A stretch of DNA of 58,304 nt from Chloroflexota bacterium. GTDB lineage: Bacteria; Chloroflexota; Limnocylindria; Limnocylindrales; CSP1-4. Both the position numbers and the translations under genes were made by a program. Shown piece by piece: positions 25,524 to 34,543 of this stretch; positions within the stretch are counted from its first letter, which is position 1; every line of letters starts with the position of its first letter. Location: assembly GCA_016191425.1 (NCBI GenBank), contig JACPOR010000037.1:1-58304 (forward strand). Reading direction: 5' to 3'. The notes under the pieces were generated by a model. That model was not told where the DNA came from. It ran no database searches and worked only from the letters and a program-made list of their open reading frames with translations.

Positions 25524-26933
25524 ATGAGCATCGTCACCCGCCCCAGCGCCGGCGCCACTCTCCTCGGTGGCTCCATCGTTCTGCCGGCGAACGCGTGCCC
25601 GCACACGCTCCCGCCGCGCCGTGTCTCGCCGTGGATCGGTGGACCCGGTACCGCTGGAACCGTCGCGGTGGTCGGAGCCGGGAAGATGGGCCTGCCGCTC
25701 GCCGCCCAGTTCGCCGGTCATGGCTGGAACGTTGTCGCCGTGGACGTCCAGGATGCGGTCGTGGAGGCGATCAACGAGGGTCGCTCCCATATCGGCGAGG
25801 AGCCGGGCGTCGCGGAGCTCGTGGCGTCCGCCCACGCGTCCGGCCGCCTGCGGGCGACAACGGATGGGGCAGCCGCGGCGCGGGACGCCGACGTCCTTGT
25901 GCTCATTGTCCCGGTGATGCTGGACGCGGACCACCAACCGGACTACCGGTACATGGACGCCGCGGTGACATCCATCGCCCCGGGCGTGCACCCGGGGAGC
26001 CTCGTGATCTTCGAGACGACGCTCCCGGTCGGGGATACTCGCGGCCGATACGCGCCTCTGCTCGAGGCGGCGTCGGGGCTCCGGGCGGACGCGGACTTTC
26101 TCGTGGCGTTTTCGCCGGAGCGGCTCTTCTCAGGGGCGGTCCTCCGGAACCTCGCTTCGTACCCGAAGCTCGTCGGCGGGCTCGGGCCGGCCTCGACCGA
26201 GCGGGCGGCGCAGTTCTACGACGCCGTGCTGGACGCCGAGATCGTCGCGATGACATCGGCCGAGTCAGCGGAGTTCTCGAAACTCGCCGATACCACGTAT
26301 CGCGACGTAAACATCGCACTGGCCAACGAATTCGCCGCGTACGCGGATCGCGTGGGCGTCGACATCCGCGAAGTGATCGCGGCAGCGAACAGCCAGCCCT
26401 ACAGCCACATCCACCAGCCCGGCCTCGGCGTCGGCGGGCACTGCATTCCGGTGTACCCGCACTTCCTCCTCTCGCGTGCCCCGGAACTGTCGATCGTCGC
26501 GCGCTCGCGGGAGGTCAACGACGGCCAGATCCAGATCGCGATCGACGCCGTCCGTTCAACGGTGGGGACGCTCGATGGTGTCCCGGTGCTTGTGCTCGGG
26601 CTCACCTATCGCGAGGGCGTCAAGGAACTCGCCTACTCCCGGGCGATCCCGTTGATCCGGGAGTTCCGTGCGGCGGGAGCGCGTGCTCTCGCCCACGACC
26701 CGCTCCTCTCGGACGACGAGGTCCGGGCGATCGGCGCCGAGCCGTATGCGTGGGGATCCGCGGCTGCTGTCCGGGCGATCGTCACCCAGACCGGCGACCC
26801 GCGCTGGCGCGAGCTGGACGCGGCGTGGTTCCCGGAGCTGGCGATCCTCGTGGACGGGCGAAACAGCCTGTCCGGGCTGTCGCTTCCGCAAGTCGTGACG
26901 TACCGCGGGGTTGGCGTGCCGGGGCGGGGGTAG
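25524..26933 (+). CDS. wbpA: UDP-sugar 6-dehydrogenase, WbpA/UDP-GlcNAc type
   Basis: The 469-residue protein is a UDP-glucose/GDP-mannose dehydrogenase family member. It shows a Rossmann start at VAVVGAGKMGLPLA (after a 45-residue extension), SPERLFSG, the KLADTTYRDVNIALANEFA helix with the conserved Lys, and the catalytic Cys in GVGGHCIPVYP. It would oxidise C6 of UDP-GlcNAc with two NAD+, the first step of the pathway. The closest role by gene neighbours is WbpA; a UDP-ManNAc dehydrogenase role is the main alternative. It starts 30 bases after wbpB, and aagga lies about 11 bases before the ATG. Confidence 0.85.
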   Translation: MSIVTRPSAGATLLGGSIVLPANACPHTLPPRRVSPWIGGPGTAGTVAVVGAGKMGLPLAAQFAGHGWNVVAVDVQDAVVEAINEGRSHIGEEPGVAELVASAHASGRLRATTDGAAAARDADVLVLIVPVMLDADHQPDYRYMDAAVTSIAPGVHPGSLVIFETTLPVGDTRGRYAPLLEAASGLRADADFLVAFSPERLFSGAVLRNLASYPKLVGGLGPASTERAAQFYDAVLDAEIVAMTSAESAEFSKLADTTYRDVNIALANEFAAYADRVGVDIREVIAAANSQPYSHIHQPGLGVGGHCIPVYPHFLLSRAPELSIVARSREVNDGQIQIAIDAVRSTVGTLDGVPVLVLGLTYREGVKELAYSRAIPLIREFRAAGARALAHDPLLSDDEVRAIGAEPYAWGSAAAVRAIVTQTGDPRWRELDAAWFPELAILVDGRNSLSGLSLPQVVTYRGVGVPGRG

Positions 26934-27334
26934 CCCCACGAGGCGGCGGCGGCGGTGGCGGTGCGGCGGTGGCGGTGCGGCGGTGGCGGCTCGCCGGGCT
27001 CGCAGCTCCGCCTCCTTACGCCTCGTTCGCCGCCCGCTGCCCCGCCTCGTTCGCCGCCCGCTGCCCCGCCTCGTTCGCCGCCCGCCGCCCGCGGCCCGCT
27101 GCCCGCGCTGCCTCAGGCATACCAAGCGCGCCGTCCAACGCACCGGCCCGCTTGCGACTCGAGCCTCCGATACGGCTGAGGTTCCGCCACGTCCGTCTGG
27201 TATCCGGGACGTTCACAACTCGTCCGTGCGGCTCCCGGGGACCGCTCCGTGATACCTGCCCTGTACCGCCCCGTGAGTTGGTTCGCGACGACCCTCTGCT
27301 GGTCCCGGGCAACGCTCCCGGCTACCCTGTCCGG
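26934..27334. other. Repeat-filled gene-free stretch inside the polysaccharide locus
   Basis: About 400 bases between wbpA and wbpI hold a run of gcggtggcg units (26942-26992) and three 24-bp units starting at 27019, 27043 and 27067 (cgcctcgttcgccgcccgct plus gccc). A less biased part up to the wbpI promoter box taccct (27323-27328) follows. No gene was supported, although frames stay open through the GC-rich part. Confidence 0.75.
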
Positions 27335-28639
27335 GTGAAGATCGTCAGCATCGTGGGGACGCGACCCCAGCTCATCAAGGCCGCCGCGCTCCAGCCGGTG
27401 CTCCGGACTCGCCATGAGGAGATCTTCGTGGACACCGGCCAGCACTGGGACGAGTCGATGGCCGGCGCGTTTCTCGCCGAGCTCGGGTTGGCCCGGCCCG
27501 ACCGCAGGCTAGGTCTCGGCGGCGGGACGCACGCAGACCAGACGGCCGCCATGCTCACCGGCCTCGAGCCGATCCTCGCTGCCGAGGCACCGGATGCCGT
27601 TCGGGTGTACGGCGACACGAACTCCACCCTGGCCGGGGTGCTGGCCGCAGCCAAGCTCGGGATCCCCGTCGCCCACGTCGAGGCCGGGCTGCGCAGCTTC
27701 GATCGGCGGATGCCGGAGGAGGTGAACCGGGTCGTGGCGGACCACCTCGCGACGTGGCTGCTCGCGCCGACGCGGACGGCGGTCGAGAACCTGCGCGCCG
27801 AGGGGATCACGCGCGGCGTCACCCTTGTCGGGGACCTGATGCAGGACCTGGCTTCGCGCGTGAGCGCCGAGGTCAGGGACCCGTCGGTCCTCGAAGGGAT
27901 CGGGGAGCGACTCGGCGTGTCCCTCACCCCGGGCGGCTACGTGTTCGCGACCGTTCATCGACAGGAGAATCGCGAGGCCGCGGCGATGGCCGCCTGGGCC
28001 GCAATCCTCTCGGGCGCGGCGTCGCCCCATCGGCCCGTGATTGTGGCGCTGCACCCGGGCACGCGAGCCGCGATGGGCCGGGCGAGGATCTCGTGCGGGC
28101 CGGACGTCGCGATCGTCGAGCCCCAGGGCTATCGGACCTCGCTCGCGCTTCAGCTCCACGCGGCCGCTGTCATCACCGATTCGGGCGGGGTCCAGCGCGA
28201 AGCCGCCTGGCTCGGCGTTCCCTGCCTCGTCCTCCGCGAGTCGACCGAGTGGCTTGAGGCGGTCGACGATTCCGCAGGGCGCATGGTGATCATTGGCCTC
28301 GATCGGACAAAGGCTGCGACCGAGCTGACGAGACTCGCGCCGGTGCCCGAGGTTGCGCGGCTGGCCCGAGAGCGTGCCGCAACACTGGACCTGCCATCGA
28401 CTGGGGCCGCCCACGCGATCGTGACCGCCCTCGAGCAGTCGCCCGGCCCGCAGGCGCCCTGCCCGCAGTCGTCCGGCGAGTCGCCCCACCCGCAGTCGCC
28501 CGGCCCGCAGGCGCCCGGCCCGCAGGCGCCCGGCGAGTCGCCCCACGCGCAGTCGCCCGGCCCGCAGTCGTCCGGTGAATCGCCCCACCCGAAGCTGCCT
28601 GGCAAGTCGCGCGACCTTCGACCGGAGGGTGCCGGGTGA
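27335..28639 (+). CDS. wbpI: UDP-GlcNAc 2-epimerase family, WbpI/WecB type
   Basis: The 434-residue protein carries the non-hydrolysing 2-epimerase signature: IVGTRPQLIKAA, DTGQHWDESM, VYGDTNSTLAG, HVEAGLRS, ATVHRQEN and TDSGGVQREA with its acidic and His active-site residues. WbpI turns UDP-GlcNAc3NAcA into the manno form, the last step to UDP-ManNAc3NAcA. Family members end near residue 365. Here about 70 further residues follow, a Pro/Gln/Ser tail coded by tandem repeats (28440-28592, PGPQAPGESPH-like). A taccct box lies six bases before the GTG start, so the mRNA is probably leaderless. It overlaps the next gene as GTGA. Confidence 0.87.
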   Translation: MKIVSIVGTRPQLIKAAALQPVLRTRHEEIFVDTGQHWDESMAGAFLAELGLARPDRRLGLGGGTHADQTAAMLTGLEPILAAEAPDAVRVYGDTNSTLAGVLAAAKLGIPVAHVEAGLRSFDRRMPEEVNRVVADHLATWLLAPTRTAVENLRAEGITRGVTLVGDLMQDLASRVSAEVRDPSVLEGIGERLGVSLTPGGYVFATVHRQENREAAAMAAWAAILSGAASPHRPVIVALHPGTRAAMGRARISCGPDVAIVEPQGYRTSLALQLHAAAVITDSGGVQREAAWLGVPCLVLRESTEWLEAVDDSAGRMVIIGLDRTKAATELTRLAPVPEVARLARERAATLDLPSTGAAHAIVTALEQSPGPQAPCPQSSGESPHPQSPGPQAPGPQAPGESPHAQSPGPQSSGESPHPKLPGKSRDLRPEGAG

Positions 28640-30303
28640 GTCGCGTCGTCATGTTCGTCTTCAACGACTGCCGAACGGATTCGCGCGTGCTCCGTGAAGC
28701 CGGTTCCCTTGCCGCGGCGGGCCATGACGTGACGATCATCGCCCGGCCCACGGATGCCGCGTCCACGGTCGGCGAGCGGGAGGAGCACGACGGTTTCGCG
28801 ATCGTTCGCGTCCCGATCCCCCCGGGCCACCGGCTGTTCCGGCTCTGGCTGCGCTACCCTTGGCGGATCACGAACTGGGCGATCCCCCGAGCCCGGCGTG
28901 GCTTTGGACGGATGCCAGGCGGCCTCGCGGATCTCGGGATCGCGGCTCTGGCGATTCTTGCGTCTGCCCCGCTCAGCGTGGTTCGGGGGCCCTTCTATCT
29001 TCGCGCGCGATATCGGAATCGAACGGCCGCGGAGCATTCCGCCTCGTCGTCGCCCGCCGCCGAGTCACCGGCCACCAAGTTGCCGACGCCCACCGCCGAC
29101 GAGTCGCCCGGCGCCATCGACTCGCCCACCGCCGACGGGTCGCCGGCCTGGTCGCCGACACCCGCGCCTGACGATTCGCCCGGCGCCATCGAAGCGCCCG
29201 CGACCGCAACCGAAGCGTCCCCCATCGGCGCGCCGTCGCCCGGCGTGGAGCGGACGGCGATGGCTGAGCCACCGACAGCTCGACGGGCTCCCTGGAGGCG
29301 TCCGTCGCCCGTGGAGTGGCTCGTCCGCTGGCGCTGGGTGATCACGGCCTGGGCCAGATCGGCCGCTGCCGCGGCAGGTCCCGCCGATGTCTATCACGGG
29401 CACGACCTCACCGGGCTGGCAGCCGCCATCGCTGCGGCGCAGATCCATGCCGGGGCACGGATCGTCTACGACAGCCACGAGATCTACCTCGAATCGGGCG
29501 CGAACGCCGATCAGCCGGCCTGGCTGCGCCGGCTCATGGTGCGGTTGGAGCGGCGCTGGATCGGGGCCTGTGTGGCCCTCGTGACCGTCAACGACAGCCT
29601 GGCCGAAGAGCTCGGGCGCAGGTATCAGCCGGTCCTTACCATCGTCGTCCACAACTGCCCGCCGCGCTCGGAGGCGCCGACGGCGGATACGGGCGACCTG
29701 ATCCGGGCCGCCACCGGCATCCCGCCGGACCAGCCGATCGCCCTGTACCACGGAGCCTTCTCGCGCCATCGGGGCCTGGAGCAGCTCGCCGAAGCCGTCA
29801 ACGAGCCGGGCCTCGAGCGCGTCCACGCCGTCTTCCTTGGCTACGGCGGGATGCGCGCCGATCTCGACGCGCTCGCCGCGGGCCCGACCGCCCCGGGCCG
29901 GATCCATGTCCTATCGGCCGTGCCGCCCGACGAGCTCGGCCGGTGGGTGGCTTCGGCCGACGTCGGCGTCATGGTGATCCAGCCTTCGACCCTCAACCAC
30001 CGGATGTCGACGCCGAACAAGCTCTTCGAGTGCCTTGCCGCGGGGATCCCCGTGGTGGCGAGCGATTTTCCCGAGATGCGACGAATCGTCTGTGGCGATC
30101 CCGCTGGCCCGCTCGGTCGCGTTGTCCGGCCCGATGACGTACCCGGCCTGGCAGCAGCGATCCGGTCCATCGTCACCGCCTCGCCGGCCGACCGCGCCGC
30201 CCTGCGAGACCGGTGCCGGCAGGCGGCCTCCGAGCGCTGGAACTGGGAGACAGAATCGGCCCGGCTCGTCCGGCTGTACGCCGGGCTTGTCGAATCGTCG
30301 TGA
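28636..30303 (+). CDS. GT4 family glycosyltransferase with repeat-coded insert
   Basis: The 555-residue protein is a GT-B fold transferase. The N-terminal half starts RVVMFVFNDCRTDSRVLREA and, after a long insert, continues with YHGHDLTGL and YDSHEIYLE. The donor-side domain has ALYHGAFSRHRGLEQL and NHRMSTPNKLFECLAAGIPVVAS with the acidic EX7E-type region. Residues ~130-215 are a Ser/Pro/Thr/Ala-rich insert made of near-repeats (PTADESPGAIDSPTADGSP), not expected in the family and probably unfolded. It overlaps wbpI before it and the next transferase after it (both GTGA). The donor and acceptor are unknown, but a sugar from this locus is likely. Confidence 0.82.
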   Translation: MSRVVMFVFNDCRTDSRVLREAGSLAAAGHDVTIIARPTDAASTVGEREEHDGFAIVRVPIPPGHRLFRLWLRYPWRITNWAIPRARRGFGRMPGGLADLGIAALAILASAPLSVVRGPFYLRARYRNRTAAEHSASSSPAAESPATKLPTPTADESPGAIDSPTADGSPAWSPTPAPDDSPGAIEAPATATEASPIGAPSPGVERTAMAEPPTARRAPWRRPSPVEWLVRWRWVITAWARSAAAAAGPADVYHGHDLTGLAAAIAAAQIHAGARIVYDSHEIYLESGANADQPAWLRRLMVRLERRWIGACVALVTVNDSLAEELGRRYQPVLTIVVHNCPPRSEAPTADTGDLIRAATGIPPDQPIALYHGAFSRHRGLEQLAEAVNEPGLERVHAVFLGYGGMRADLDALAAGPTAPGRIHVLSAVPPDELGRWVASADVGVMVIQPSTLNHRMSTPNKLFECLAAGIPVVASDFPEMRRIVCGDPAGPLGRVVRPDDVPGLAAAIRSIVTASPADRAALRDRCRQAASERWNWETESARLVRLYAGLVESS

Positions 30304-31508
30304 CTCTGGAGCCAGCGGTTACCCGAGAATCCCAGCGGGTGGTGATCGTCGTGCCGTCGAGCGGTGCCTTCGACGCCCGCGCGCACCGGATCGCCGTCGG
30401 GCTCGCCGCTCGGGGTCACGAGGTGACGGTGATCGCGCGGGCCGGGGCCGACCTGCCGATGGAGAGTGCCGATGCGTCCGGATACGCGATCCGGCGCGCC
30501 GGCCGCGCTGTCCGACCGGACCTCCGGACACCGCTGCGCCAGATGCGCCAGCTCCAGGCGATCGCCGAGCAGCGGGCAACCGCCATCGACCTCGTCCCAT
30601 CCCGGCCCGACGTCGTCCACGCCATGGGCCTGATGGGCCTGCCCATCGGCCTCGCCGTCCGCGACAGGCTCGGCGGCAGCCTCGTCTACGACGCCCGCGA
30701 CCTGTACCCGGAGGCCGGCAATCTCGCCCGGATGCCGGCCTCCGTGCGCCACCTGGTCGGCATGATCGAGCGGCGGTGGGCGCGGCGCGCCGACCGAGTC
30801 TTCACGGTGAACGACGCCCTTGCCGGTCTCCTCCAGGCCCGCCTCGGCTGTGCTCCTCCGGTTGTCGTCATGAACGCGTCCGACCCTCGCCCAGACGGGT
30901 CGCCGGGGCCACGCCGCTTCCACGAGCGGCTCGGGCTTGACCCGGCGATTCCGATCGTGCTCTATCAGGGTGGGTTCTCGCCCGGTCGCGGCATCGGGGA
31001 ACTGATCGAGGCGATGTCCGGTGTCCCCGGCGCGCATCTCGTGCTCCTCGGGTACGGCCGGCTGGTCGCGGAGTTCCGGGCGCGGGTGGATCACTCGGCG
31101 GCGGCGAGCCGAATCTCGCTCCTCCCGGCCGTCGCGCCAGCGGAGCTACTGGAGTGGGTCGCGTCCGCCGACGTCGTGGTGATCCCCATCCAGGGCGACA
31201 CGCTCAACCATCGGCTGGCCACGCCGAACAAGCTGTTCGAGGCGCTGGCGGCCGGTGTGCCCGTCGTGGCCTCGGATCTCCCCGGCATGGCACCGATCGT
31301 GCGTGAGCTCGATGCCGGAGTCCTCGTGGATCCCTCCGCTCCAGCGTCGATCGCGGCGGGCATCCGGACCCTGCTCGAGGCAGGACCGGAAGAGCGCGAT
31401 GCGAGGCGACACCGGATCCAGGCTGCGGCTGCCTCCCGATATGGCTGGCAGACCCAGTTCGCGAAGCTCCTCGCCGAGTACGAGCGGCTGACGGGTCGGC
31501 CGTGGTAG
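30300..31508 (+). CDS. GT4 family glycosyltransferase
   Basis: The 402-residue transferase is clearly a paralogue of the preceding one: SQRVVIVVPSSGAFDARAHRIA, VYDARDLYPEAGNLARMP, VLYQGGFSPGRGI and NHRLATPNKLFEALAAGVPVVAS are in the same order. It lacks the long Ser/Pro insert, which marks that insert as an addition in its neighbour. The GTG start at 30300 overlaps the previous stop (GTGA). It probably adds a successive sugar to the same lipid-linked chain in the cytosol. Confidence 0.86.
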   Translation: MTLEPAVTRESQRVVIVVPSSGAFDARAHRIAVGLAARGHEVTVIARAGADLPMESADASGYAIRRAGRAVRPDLRTPLRQMRQLQAIAEQRATAIDLVPSRPDVVHAMGLMGLPIGLAVRDRLGGSLVYDARDLYPEAGNLARMPASVRHLVGMIERRWARRADRVFTVNDALAGLLQARLGCAPPVVVMNASDPRPDGSPGPRRFHERLGLDPAIPIVLYQGGFSPGRGIGELIEAMSGVPGAHLVLLGYGRLVAEFRARVDHSAAASRISLLPAVAPAELLEWVASADVVVIPIQGDTLNHRLATPNKLFEALAAGVPVVASDLPGMAPIVRELDAGVLVDPSAPASIAAGIRTLLEAGPEERDARRHRIQAAAASRYGWQTQFAKLLAEYERLTGRPW

Positions 31509-31532
31509 TCATCGACGTCACGGCGAGCAACG

Positions 31533-31619
31533 GCGCGGTGGTCGGCGCAGACCTCGCCGCGGCCAGACGCGCAGTGGTCGGCGCAGACCTCGCTGCGACC
31601 AGACGGGCAGCGACGGGCA
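31533..31619. repeat. 36-bp tandem repeat after the GT gene
   Basis: Two 36-bp units (31533-31568 and 31569-31604, gcgcrgtggtcggcgcagac core, r = g or a) and a partial third follow the stop of the GT4 gene. A 65-codon frame (GTG 31502) that overlaps the previous stop runs through it. It is largely repeat-coded (AVVGADLAAARR units) and is not called as a gene. Confidence 0.85.
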
Positions 31620-31695
31620 CGGTCCTCTCGGCGAGCTCACTTTCCCCGGCGCACGAGGCCCGGGTGGCGCGGCTGGCCGTAGTATCCGGGCCACG

Positions 31696-32406
31696 ATGAT
31701 GGGTGCGGAAGGTGCGTCGTCGCCGACTCCTGAATACGACCGGCATTACGCGGCCGGCGGCTTCGGGTACGAGGAACGCCGAGGGCACTGGCTGGCCTGG
31801 GCGCGACGTCACTACGTCGAGGCCTTCGACCTGCCAACCGGGCGTCTGCTCGACGTGGGCTGCGGCGACGGTTTCTGGACGTCGATCTTCAGAGATCTCG
31901 GGTTCGAGGCGACCGGTGTCGACGTCAGTCCCGGCGGAATCGCGACGGCGCGCTCGAAGTATCCGGAGAGCACCTTCCTCGTCGCCGATGCCGATGGACC
32001 CCTGCCCTTCGAGGCCGCGTCATTCGACGTGATCTTCTGCCGCGCCATCAGCCACTTCGGCGAGCCGGACCTCGAGGCGCCTCGAGTCACGTCGCTGATC
32101 CCGCGCCTGATGGCCCTGCTCGCCCCGGGCGGAGTCCTGCTTGCCTCGTATCACACGGTTCGTGATGGCGGCACCGTCCACGGCCGGACCTACCATCCCG
32201 TCAGCACCCTCGTGCGCCTGTTCGAGCACGGCGGCGACCCCTACCGGGTCGAGCTCGTCGGCAACTACGTTCAGGTCGGCGTTCGCCATCCGGGTGCGCC
32301 GACCCGCTCATCCGGAGATCGGGCCACGTCGATCCGTCCCGGAGGCGGCCCCACGAATTTCCTCCGCCGCGTCCTCGGTAAGGTCCGTCGCCGCCTGGAA
32401 CAGTGA
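31696..32406 (+). CDS. Class I SAM-dependent methyltransferase
   Basis: The 236-residue protein has a typical class I methyltransferase core: LLDVGCGDGFWT (SAM-binding loop), GVDVSPGGIATAR, VADADGPLPFEAASFDVIFC and LLAPGGVLLAS. The N-terminal YDRHYAAGGFGYEERRGHW resembles methyltransferases of surface-polymer clusters. It could cap or decorate the sugar chain, but the substrate is not visible from sequence. A tagtat box (31680-31685) lies ten bases before the ATG. The gene converges with the minus-strand exporter operon. Confidence 0.82.
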   Translation: MMGAEGASSPTPEYDRHYAAGGFGYEERRGHWLAWARRHYVEAFDLPTGRLLDVGCGDGFWTSIFRDLGFEATGVDVSPGGIATARSKYPESTFLVADADGPLPFEAASFDVIFCRAISHFGEPDLEAPRVTSLIPRLMALLAPGGVLLASYHTVRDGGTVHGRTYHPVSTLVRLFEHGGDPYRVELVGNYVQVGVRHPGAPTRSSGDRATSIRPGGGPTNFLRRVLGKVRRRLEQ

Positions 32407-32681
32407 AGGTAGGGGTACATACCGCACGCGTTCCTCACCAACGCTTCGGCCACGCACGGTGCACCATGCACGGACCGAGCGACGGGCCCCGACGTCATCG
32501 AGCGATGGCCCGCCGTGATCGACATGATCCATCATGTTCGCTGCCGACCAGCGTAGCCATGCTCGAATAGCCGTCGATTCCGGTTCTCCGCGGACCGTGC
32601 ATGCGCCCCGTTTGATGAACCGGCTTGCCGACCAGCTCGATCAGTACCCAGGGAAGGCCCGGACGCCAACGTGTCCGGGGA
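32407..32681. other. AT-richer spacer between converging operons
   Basis: This 275-base spacer is less GC-rich than its surroundings. It contains a perfect palindrome at 32522-32537 and a distant inverted pair, catgcacggaccg (32465-32477) and cggaccgtgcatg (32591-32603), matching at 12 of 13 positions. No gene was supported. The pair could fold into a large stem in either transcript. Confidence 0.55.
32522..32537. promoter_or_regulatory. Perfect 7-bp palindrome acatgat-cc-atcatgt
   Basis: The arms acatgat and atcatgt are separated by two bases in a spacer where both operons end. It may be a binding site, or part of bidirectional termination with the flanking inverted pair. Confidence 0.4.
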
Positions 32682-33632
32682 TCACGCCTGGGACGTCCGC
32701 GGCGTGTGCGGTTCACCCTCGAGCGCCCACCAGACGGGGTGGGCGAGGATCTGGAGGAATCCGCCTTCCCGCGCGTAGGCGGATGCGACGGCGTCGAAGG
32801 GGCGGTGCCATCGACCACCCGTGTCGGACAGGTAGTCGACGTTGCCGAAGACCATGGCCTCATGGGTGAGGCCGAACTGTGCCATCGGGACCGGGGCGAG
32901 TCGCACCGCCGTCCGGCGTCCAGTCGCCGGATCGATCCGGACGATCTCGCGCCGCGGATCCCGGCCGGCCGGGTCCGGGCATTCGAGGAACAGCTCGGAG
33001 TTGTTGAACCCGAGCTCGCGGCAGAGCGGATCGCCGTGGGCGACCGTTCCCACGATCGTGTGCCCGTGCCGGCGGAGGTGCGCCAGCTCCTCCTCGAGGA
33101 TCTCAAACGGGTCGCGGTCCTGGAGCAGCGCCGCCGTGATCGCGTTGTTGTGGAGCGCAATCTCGTGCCCGAGACCGGCGATCCGGTCGAGTGCGCGAAG
33201 GACGAAGCGCGACGGCCTCCCGCGGCTGCCCCGGCGGTAATACCAATCCGTGTGGAGGACCTCGTACGTCGACCTGAAACCGTGGGCGGCCTCCCACTCG
33301 GCGAAGCGAACCGAGTTCTCGACGTCGTGGTCCATGTCGTGGCGGAGGGCAATGAGGCGGCCGGGCAGGGCGTCCCGCCGTTCCCAGGCCTCACGAACGG
33401 GCACGACCTCGCCGGCCGAGACGAGCAGGGCCTCGAGGCGGTCAAGATCGGCCGGGCCGAAGGCGCGCTTCCGGCGCAGGTTCTCCCGAGCTTCGAGGAG
33501 GACGTTGCGATCGATGCCGTCGACGCGCCGAAGCGGCTCGACCGCTCGAGCGGCACGGTGACGAAGCCGTCGCCCAACCTGTCGTGCGGCTCGACCAAGA
33601 CGCCACACGGGCGAGCGTCGGAGGGCGTCCAC
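32682..33632 (-). CDS. Polysaccharide deacetylase-like protein
   Basis: The 316-residue protein shows the start of a NodB-like deacetylase fold: LIALRHDMDHDVENSVRFAEW with the HD pair, GFRSTYEVLHTDWYY, and a metal-type His in EIALHNNAI. Later AHGDPLCRELGFNN and a final LAHPVWW follow. This type of protein is often found in surface-polysaccharide clusters and may remove acetyl groups from an N-acetylated sugar. Its start lies two bases after the stop of the ABC ATPase, so it is the third gene of the minus-strand exporter operon. The activity is inferred; it has no signal peptide and would act in the cytosol. Confidence 0.75.
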   Translation of the reverse strand: MDALRRSPVWRLGRAARQVGRRLRHRAARAVEPLRRVDGIDRNVLLEARENLRRKRAFGPADLDRLEALLVSAGEVVPVREAWERRDALPGRLIALRHDMDHDVENSVRFAEWEAAHGFRSTYEVLHTDWYYRRGSRGRPSRFVLRALDRIAGLGHEIALHNNAITAALLQDRDPFEILEEELAHLRRHGHTIVGTVAHGDPLCRELGFNNSELFLECPDPAGRDPRREIVRIDPATGRRTAVRLAPVPMAQFGLTHEAMVFGNVDYLSDTGGRWHRPFDAVASAYAREGGFLQILAHPVWWALEGEPHTPRTSQA

Positions 33633-33634
33633 CG

Positions 33635-34540
33635 TCAGAGCGCGAGCGACGGGACGGCACGCCTGGCCTGCTCCGAGCGTTCCTCGTGCATCCTGACGAT
33701 GTCGGCGGGCTCTCCCTCGGCGATCACGTGGCCGTGCTCGATGAGCATCGCGCGGTTGCAGAACTCGGTGACCCAGTGCATGTCGTGTGTGACCAGCACG
33801 ATGGCCTTGGCTCCCCGCGCCAGCTCGAGCACGCGCTCCTTCGACTTCGCCCGGAAGACCTGGTCGCCGGTCGCGAGCACTTCGTCGAGGAGGAGGATGT
33901 CCGGGTCGACGGAGGTCGCGATCGCGAATCCGAGCCGGGCACGCATTCCCGACGAGTACGTCTTGATCGCCGCGTCGATGAACTGGCCGATGTCGGCGAA
34001 GGCGATGATGTCCTTCATTCGCCGCTGGATCTCGTCGTCATCGATGCCCAGGAACGCGCCGGCCAGCAGGATGTTGTCCCGGCCCGACAGCTCCTGGTCG
34101 AAGCCGGCGCCGAGTGTCAGGAGGCTCGACAGGCGACCGCGGATGCTGATGTCGCCCTCGGTCGGGTTGATGATCCCGGCCAGGACCTGCAGGAGCGTCG
34201 ACTTGCCGGCGCCGTTGGGTCCGATGACGGCGAGGGATTCGCCGTGCCGCACGCTGAACGACACGTCGCGGAGGGCCCAGAAATGTCCCGCGGCACCTTC
34301 CCGTCGGACGAACTGGGCGAGCGAGTTCCGGAGCGTGTTCTTACGGGTGAGCCGGAGGCTGTAGCGGATTCCCAGCCCCCGGACCTCGATGGCCGAGCCG
34401 TTGGCAGGCGCAAGGGGGCCTGCCGCTTCTGCGCTCGCTGCCGCTTCTGCGCTCGCTGCCGCTTCTGCGCTCGCTGCCGCTCCTGCGTTTGCTGCCGCTC
34501 CTGCGTTCGTCGCTGTTCCGGGTGTTGGCACGGGTTCCAT
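33635..34540 (-). CDS. ABC transporter ATPase for polysaccharide export (Wzt/TagH type)
   Basis: The 301-residue ATPase has Walker A GPNGAGKST, the TagH/Wzt-type signature YSSGMRARLGF and Walker B ILLLDEVLATGD. This is typical for ATPases that pair with ABC-2 permeases to export lipid-linked polymers. The C-terminal carbohydrate-binding domain of true Wzt is absent. Residues 12-40 are six-residue Ala-rich units coded by five 18-bp repeats (34422-34511). It starts three bases after the permease stop. Its substrate is expected to be the polymer made by the neighbouring genes. Confidence 0.9.
   Translation of the reverse strand: MEPVPTPGTATNAGAAANAGAAASAEAAASAEAAASAEAAGPLAPANGSAIEVRGLGIRYSLRLTRKNTLRNSLAQFVRREGAAGHFWALRDVSFSVRHGESLAVIGPNGAGKSTLLQVLAGIINPTEGDISIRGRLSSLLTLGAGFDQELSGRDNILLAGAFLGIDDDEIQRRMKDIIAFADIGQFIDAAIKTYSSGMRARLGFAIATSVDPDILLLDEVLATGDQVFRAKSKERVLELARGAKAIVLVTHDMHWVTEFCNRAMLIEHGHVIAEGEPADIVRMHEERSEQARRAVPSLAL
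34422..34511. repeat. 18-bp in-frame repeat in the ABC ATPase N-terminus
   Basis: Five 18-bp units (gccgcttctgcgctcgct or gccgctcctgcgttygct, y = t or c) code for Ala-rich hexads before the conserved ATPase domain. The unit is a multiple of three, unlike many of the intergenic arrays. Confidence 0.9.
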
Positions 34541-34543
34541 CCG

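Noticed and set aside
25397-27334. An open frame running from the end of wbpB through wbpA and joined to wbpI.
   Set aside because: The part before 27335 is Arg/Pro/Gly-rich antiparallel-phase translation of wbpA and repeats; epimerase homology begins at 27335, where a promoter box and GTG are found.
31502-31699. A 65-codon frame that overlaps the GT stop and ends at the methyltransferase start.
   Set aside because: Its overlaps are tempting, but most of it is translation of the 36-bp repeat and nothing else supports a protein.
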